Source: CAZZKE01 sp964655005 (GTDB taxonomy: Bacteria; Pseudomonadota; Alphaproteobacteria; Rhodospirillales; JABHCV01). Taken from it: 16,722 bases of DNA. The first letter of the stretch is position 1, and each line of letters begins with the position of its first letter. The DNA is taken from NCBI GenBank assembly GCA_964655005.1, contig CAZZKE010000065.1, forward strand, positions 1-16,722, written 5' to 3'. The notes beneath the pieces were generated by a model. It saw nothing but the letters and a program-made list of their open reading frames with translations, was not told the DNA's origin and ran no database searches. The translations under genes were made by a program, and so were the position numbers. Positions 13,857-16,722 of the stretch are shown here, in pieces.

Positions 13857-14879
13857 CTAGTAGGTGGTGACGAAACTGCTATCGACCAGCTTGTCCATGG
13901 TCATGCTTTTGTCGACCATGCCCTGGGACTGAAACCATTGCAGTTGATCCCTGACGCTGCCGATATCCAGTTTCGCGCCCTTGTTGATGCGCATGGCGCC
14001 GTTGCGGATGGACGGCGCCGCTTTTTCGTAGGGACGGCTGGCGTAGACATATTTATGGATCAGCTTGACCATGTCATCCGCCGCCGCCGGGCTTGTGGTT
14101 TTGTCTACCAGCGCCGCGTTGAAGTCGTCCGCACCCTTGGAAAACGCCGTCAGGAACCGTTTTACCAGGTCCCGGTTGTCGGATGCGTTCTTGGCCGAAG
14201 TGAAAACCGTGGTCACCTGATAGTCGGGAATATAGTCGGAGATTTTGCCGATAATCTTGACCGCCGGACCTTTCGCCAGCGCCTTGGCGATATGGGGAAC
14301 GATGGACCATGCGTCTATCTGACCGGACTTGAGCGCGCCGATGATAATGCCCACTTTCTGCAACGGCTTGACCTTGATGTCGCTATCGGCGAAGCCTTCC
14401 TTCTGCGCGATTTTGTGCGCCATGTAATGGAATGATGAACCGGACTGGGTGATGCCGAAGGTCCGCCCTTTCAGTTTCGAAGGGTCGGTCACACCGGCCT
14501 CGAAGGCCGCCTTGGAAACCAGGATCATTTGCCCGTCGATGCCTTTTTCCTCGTGCAGGGCGCCGCCGATTACCTTGACCGCATCTTTTTTGGCCAGATT
14601 TATCAGGCCACCGGAAATCGCGGTGACGCCGAAATCAACGTCATTGGAAGCAATCGCCACGGCCATCGGCTGGGCCGCCTGGAAAAACACGAATTCGACA
14701 TCCAGTCCCTGCTCCTTGAAATATCCGCGCTCGAAGGCGACGAAGCTGGCGGCATGGGATGTGAAACGCAGGGCGCCGACCTTGATTTTTTCAGCCGTCG
14801 CTACGCCGACCATGCTTGCCGACGCCAGGGCGCCCGCGATAATTGCCGAAATCAGCCTTCTTCTCGATATGGAAAACAT
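13857..14879 (-). CDS. ABC transporter periplasmic substrate-binding protein, NMT1/THI5-like (SsuA/ThiY) family
   Basis: This is the soluble ligand-binding subunit of the importer. The 340-residue precursor has a clear signal peptide: basic N-terminus with RRR at 6-8, hydrophobic stretch 9-25 and a likely cut after Ala29 (ATA|E). The SRRRLI at 5-10 resembles a twin-arginine motif, so Tat export is possible, though Sec is equally plausible. The mature start EKIKVGALRFTSHAASFVAF and the ERGYFKEQGLDVEFVFF segment (51-67) are typical of this family. A phosphate, sulfonate, pyrimidine or aromatic ligand would all fit, and no specificity residue is decisive. The ATG at 14879 has GGAG about 10 bases upstream. 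The gene follows the GntR-type regulator by 40 bases and a long hairpin follows its stop. Confidence 0.93.
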   Translation of the reverse strand: MFSISRRRLISAIIAGALASASMVGVATAEKIKVGALRFTSHAASFVAFERGYFKEQGLDVEFVFFQAAQPMAVAIASNDVDFGVTAISGGLINLAKKDAVKVIGGALHEEKGIDGQMILVSKAAFEAGVTDPSKLKGRTFGITQSGSSFHYMAHKIAQKEGFADSDIKVKPLQKVGIIIGALKSGQIDAWSIVPHIAKALAKGPAVKIIGKISDYIPDYQVTTVFTSAKNASDNRDLVKRFLTAFSKGADDFNAALVDKTTSPAAADDMVKLIHKYVYASRPYEKAAPSIRNGAMRINKGAKLDIGSVRDQLQWFQSQGMVDKSMTMDKLVDSSFVTTY

Positions 14880-14919
14880 CTTACTTTTCTCCCTTGTTTA
14901 AATGCGCTTGGTATTGTTT

Positions 14920-15591
14920 TTATCCACTGGTATTTCGCTTGATGTGGCTTTCAAGAACACGAATTGCGCCTTCCGTATTCCTGGCGATGGCCAACTCGGC
15001 AAGATCCCGATGATCTTTTCGGCTGGCCTGGAAATCGATCCGGTCTTCCCGAAGCGCCGCCAGCCTAAAGCGGCGGCTTTGCAAAAACAGCCGGTCGTGA
15101 ATTTCAATAAGCCGGGGCGACCGGCAGGCGGCGATCAGGGCGGCGTGGAAAACACGGTTGGCCTCATCCCATTCCAGGGCGTGCGCCAACGGGTCCTCGA
15201 CGACCACCTGTTCGGCCCGGGACAGGGCGTGCCCGGAAGCGACAATCGTTCCCTCCCACTGGATGGCGCCGTTTTCCATCGCCCAACGGAGCCCCAGGCA
15301 TTCAATTTCGGCCCGCAACCTGGTTATATCTTCCAGATCGCTTTGGGTCGCCGAGGTCACCCGAAAGCCTTTTTGCGCCGTCGCCTCGACCAGCCCCTCG
15401 ACGGACAGCAAGGTCAACGCCTCGCGTATCGAATGGCCGCTGCCGCCGTAATTGCGGCGCAGTTCCTCGATCTTCAGCTTGCTGTCCGGGGCCAGCACGC
15501 CGAAGGCGATATCCCGGCGCACATGTTCGGCCAGCAAGCCGACAACTGTCGAAGATTCGTCGGAATTGTTCTTAAACACTAAAAATTCCAA
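14920..15591 (-). CDS. GntR-family regulator with FCD ligand-binding domain
   Basis: This 223-residue transcription factor is the likely local regulator of the ABC operon. A winged helix-turn-helix spans about 15-78 (LKIEELRRNYGGSGHSIREA, then LLSVEGLVEATAQKGFRV). A helical FCD domain follows at about 84-217. Candidate metal/ligand residues are Asn145 and His149 (NRVFH, an N variant of the usual DxxFH), His194 and His216. There is no early ATG: the frame opens with TTG at 15591, and a GTG at 15579 with GGA 7 bases upstream is at least as likely, giving 219 residues. A strong promoter lies just upstream, and the SBP gene begins 40 bases downstream, so regulator and transporter may be one autoregulated operon. 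The effector is unknown. Confidence 0.9.
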   Translation of the reverse strand: MEFLVFKNNSDESSTVVGLLAEHVRRDIAFGVLAPDSKLKIEELRRNYGGSGHSIREALTLLSVEGLVEATAQKGFRVTSATQSDLEDITRLRAEIECLGLRWAMENGAIQWEGTIVASGHALSRAEQVVVEDPLAHALEWDEANRVFHAALIAACRSPRLIEIHDRLFLQSRRFRLAALREDRIDFQASRKDHRDLAELAIARNTEGAIRVLESHIKRNTSG

Positions 15592-15612
15592 TAATTTTAT
15601 TAATCTTCAATA

Positions 15613-15641
15613 TTTCTATGCGGATGTATATTCCTTGTCAA
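15613..15641 (-). promoter_or_regulatory. Sigma-70-type promoter for the GntR regulator and ABC operon
   Basis: On the minus strand a perfect -35 TTGACA (15641-15636) is followed after exactly 17 bases by TAGAAA (15618-15613), 4 of 6 matches to TATAAT. Predicted initiation near 15605 leaves only about 14 bases before the TTG codon and about 26 before the GTG at 15579. That favours the GTG as the true start. The promoter lies within 25 bases of the radC stop. Confidence 0.5.
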
Positions 15642-15666
15642 GAGCCGGCGCTCCCCGATATCCCTT

Positions 15667-16371
15667 TTAGAGCAGCCCCATGGTCTTGAACGAATTGCAG
15701 CCGCTTTTGGAAACGATCAGGTGATCGTGCAGGACGATGCCGAGCCTGCCGGCGGCTTCCTGAACTTCTTTCGTCATCTCGATATCGGCGCGTGAGGGCG
15801 ACGGGTCGCCGCTCGGGTGATTGTGCACCATAATCAGCGCCGTGGCGCCCAGTTCAAGGGCGCGTTTGACGACCTCGCGGGGGTATACCGGGGTGTGATC
15901 GACGGTGCCTTTCTGCTGCACCTCGTCGGCGATCAGCACGTTCTTCTTGTTTAAAAACAGAATGCGGAAGCGTTCCGATTTCTCGTAGGCCATGCTGATC
16001 TTGCAGTATTCCAGCAGCTTGTTCCACGACGACAGCACCGGGCGGTCAATGACTTGGTCATGGGCCAGCCGGTGGGCCGCCGCCTGCACTGTTTTCAGGG
16101 CGATCACGGCGGCCTCGCCGATGCCGCTGACGGATTCAAGCTCCGCCGGTTCGGCGCTGATAACCTCGGCGAACGAGCCGAATCGTTTCAGCAGCGCCTT
16201 GGCCAGCGGTTTGGTGTCGCGCCGGGGCAGGGCCGGGAACAGCAGCAGTTCCAGCAGTTCGTAGTCGGCCAGGGCCGCCGCCCCGTTTTTCGTAAAACGC
16301 CGGCGCAGGCGCTGACGGTGGCCGCCGTGATCGGGTTTCTTGGGCGATTCGAAAGCGGACTCGTCGGCCAT
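15667..16371 (-). CDS. radC: RadC-family JAB/MPN-domain protein (DUF2466)
   Basis: RadC proteins were once linked to DNA repair, but their biochemical role is unsettled. The 234-residue product has an N-terminal helix-hairpin-helix-like region (VSGIGEAAVIALK at 81-93) and a C-terminal metalloprotease-like MPN+ domain. The zinc motif HxH-x7-S-x2-D is intact in HNHPSGDPSPSRAD (His183, His185, Ser193, Asp196). Length and order are normal for the family. The ATG at 16371 was chosen over the GTG immediately before it (16374); neither has a good ribosome site. It lies 12 bases downstream of map, an arrangement common in alphaproteobacteria, and the two are probably co-transcribed. Confidence 0.95.
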   Translation of the reverse strand: MADESAFESPKKPDHGGHRQRLRRRFTKNGAAALADYELLELLLFPALPRRDTKPLAKALLKRFGSFAEVISAEPAELESVSGIGEAAVIALKTVQAAAHRLAHDQVIDRPVLSSWNKLLEYCKISMAYEKSERFRILFLNKKNVLIADEVQQKGTVDHTPVYPREVVKRALELGATALIMVHNHPSGDPSPSRADIEMTKEVQEAAGRLGIVLHDHLIVSKSGCNSFKTMGLL

Positions 16372-16383
16372 CACGTATTTAAT

Positions 16384-16722
16384 TTAAAGGCTATAAGGCG
16401 GTTTTTCGAATCCCGCCGGCGAACGGGTGAAAATTTCACAGCCACCGGCGGTAACCGCCAGGGAATGTTCGAACTGGGCCGACAGCGACCTGTCCTTGGT
16501 CACGGCGGTCCAGGCGTCGCTTTTGATCTTAACCCCGTAGCCGCCGATGTTGATCATCGGTTCGATGGTGAAAAACATCCCTTCCTTCAGCACCGGGCCG
16601 GTGCCCGGGGCGCCGAAGTGCATGATGTTCGGCGCGTCGTGGAACACCTGTCCCAGGCCGTGGCCGCAAAAATCCCGAACTACGGAATAGCGCTTTTTTT
16701 CGGCGAACGACTGGATGGCGTG
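16384..16722 (-). CDS. map: Methionine aminopeptidase type I (partial, N-terminus off the right edge)
   Basis: This enzyme removes the initiator methionine from new proteins. The C-terminal 112 residues are present. They contain three metal ligands of the pita-bread fold: His in FCGHGLGQVFH (compare E. coli His171), Glu in FFTIEPMI (Glu204) and Glu in AQFEHSLAV (Glu235). The two aspartates (Asp97 and Asp108 in E. coli) would lie beyond the window. The conserved KDRSLSAQFEHS segment makes the family certain. The stop is followed after 12 bases by radC on the same strand. Confidence 0.96.
   Translation of the reverse strand, partial: HAIQSFAEKKRYSVVRDFCGHGLGQVFHDAPNIMHFGAPGTGPVLKEGMFFTIEPMINIGGYGVKIKSDAWTAVTKDRSLSAQFEHSLAVTAGGCEIFTRSPAGFEKPPYSL

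Overview
The window looks like a chromosomal segment of a GC-rich, motile alphaproteobacterium, probably in or near the Rhodospirillales. This rests on base composition, gene style and neighbourhoods such as map-radC, and not on any search. It is densely packed, almost entirely protein coding, and no tRNA, rRNA, CRISPR array, insertion sequence or prophage gene was seen. Most genes lie on the minus strand; only a peroxiredoxin and hpt read on the plus strand.

Layout from left to right. (1) 1-1885: a methyl-accepting chemotaxis protein cut by the left edge, with an internally duplicated periplasmic sensor. (2) 1886-2189: an AT-rich non-coding gap with a palindrome, a hairpin and a weak sigma-28-like -10. 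(3) 2190-4992: an oxidative-stress block. An OxyR-like LysR regulator is followed on the same strand by an MscS-type channel, and is divergent from a Prx5-family peroxiredoxin. The shared gap holds an OxyR-like site directly abutting a good -35/-10 for the peroxiredoxin gene. The regulator keeps the peroxidatic cysteine but lacks the resolving one.

(4) 5012-8294: three overlapping minus-strand genes, in transcription order a small glycine-zipper membrane protein, a SAM methyltransferase and a TPR-sulfotransferase fusion. They follow purB (31-base gap) and an MFS transporter and could share one transcript with them. I recognise no described system here; it is one of two candidates for something new. 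(5) 8326-11628: purine-linked genes, purB (adenylosuccinate lyase) and hpt (hypoxanthine phosphoribosyltransferase), with an MFS transporter of unknown substrate between them.

(6) 11631-15591: a self-contained minus-strand operon. It encodes a GntR/FCD regulator, a NMT1/THI5-like (SsuA/ThiY-type) periplasmic binding protein, an ATPase, a permease and, last, a chorismate-lyase-like protein that keeps the Arg and Glu expected at the active site. A perfect 15-bp inverted repeat between the binding protein and ATPase genes suggests differential expression. Pairing an uptake system with a UbiC-fold protein is the second candidate for something not yet described. (7) 15667-16722: radC and the C-terminal part of map.

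Functional calls are by motif reading. Substrates of the ABC transporter, the MFS transporter, the methyltransferase and the sulfotransferase cannot be read from the sequence.
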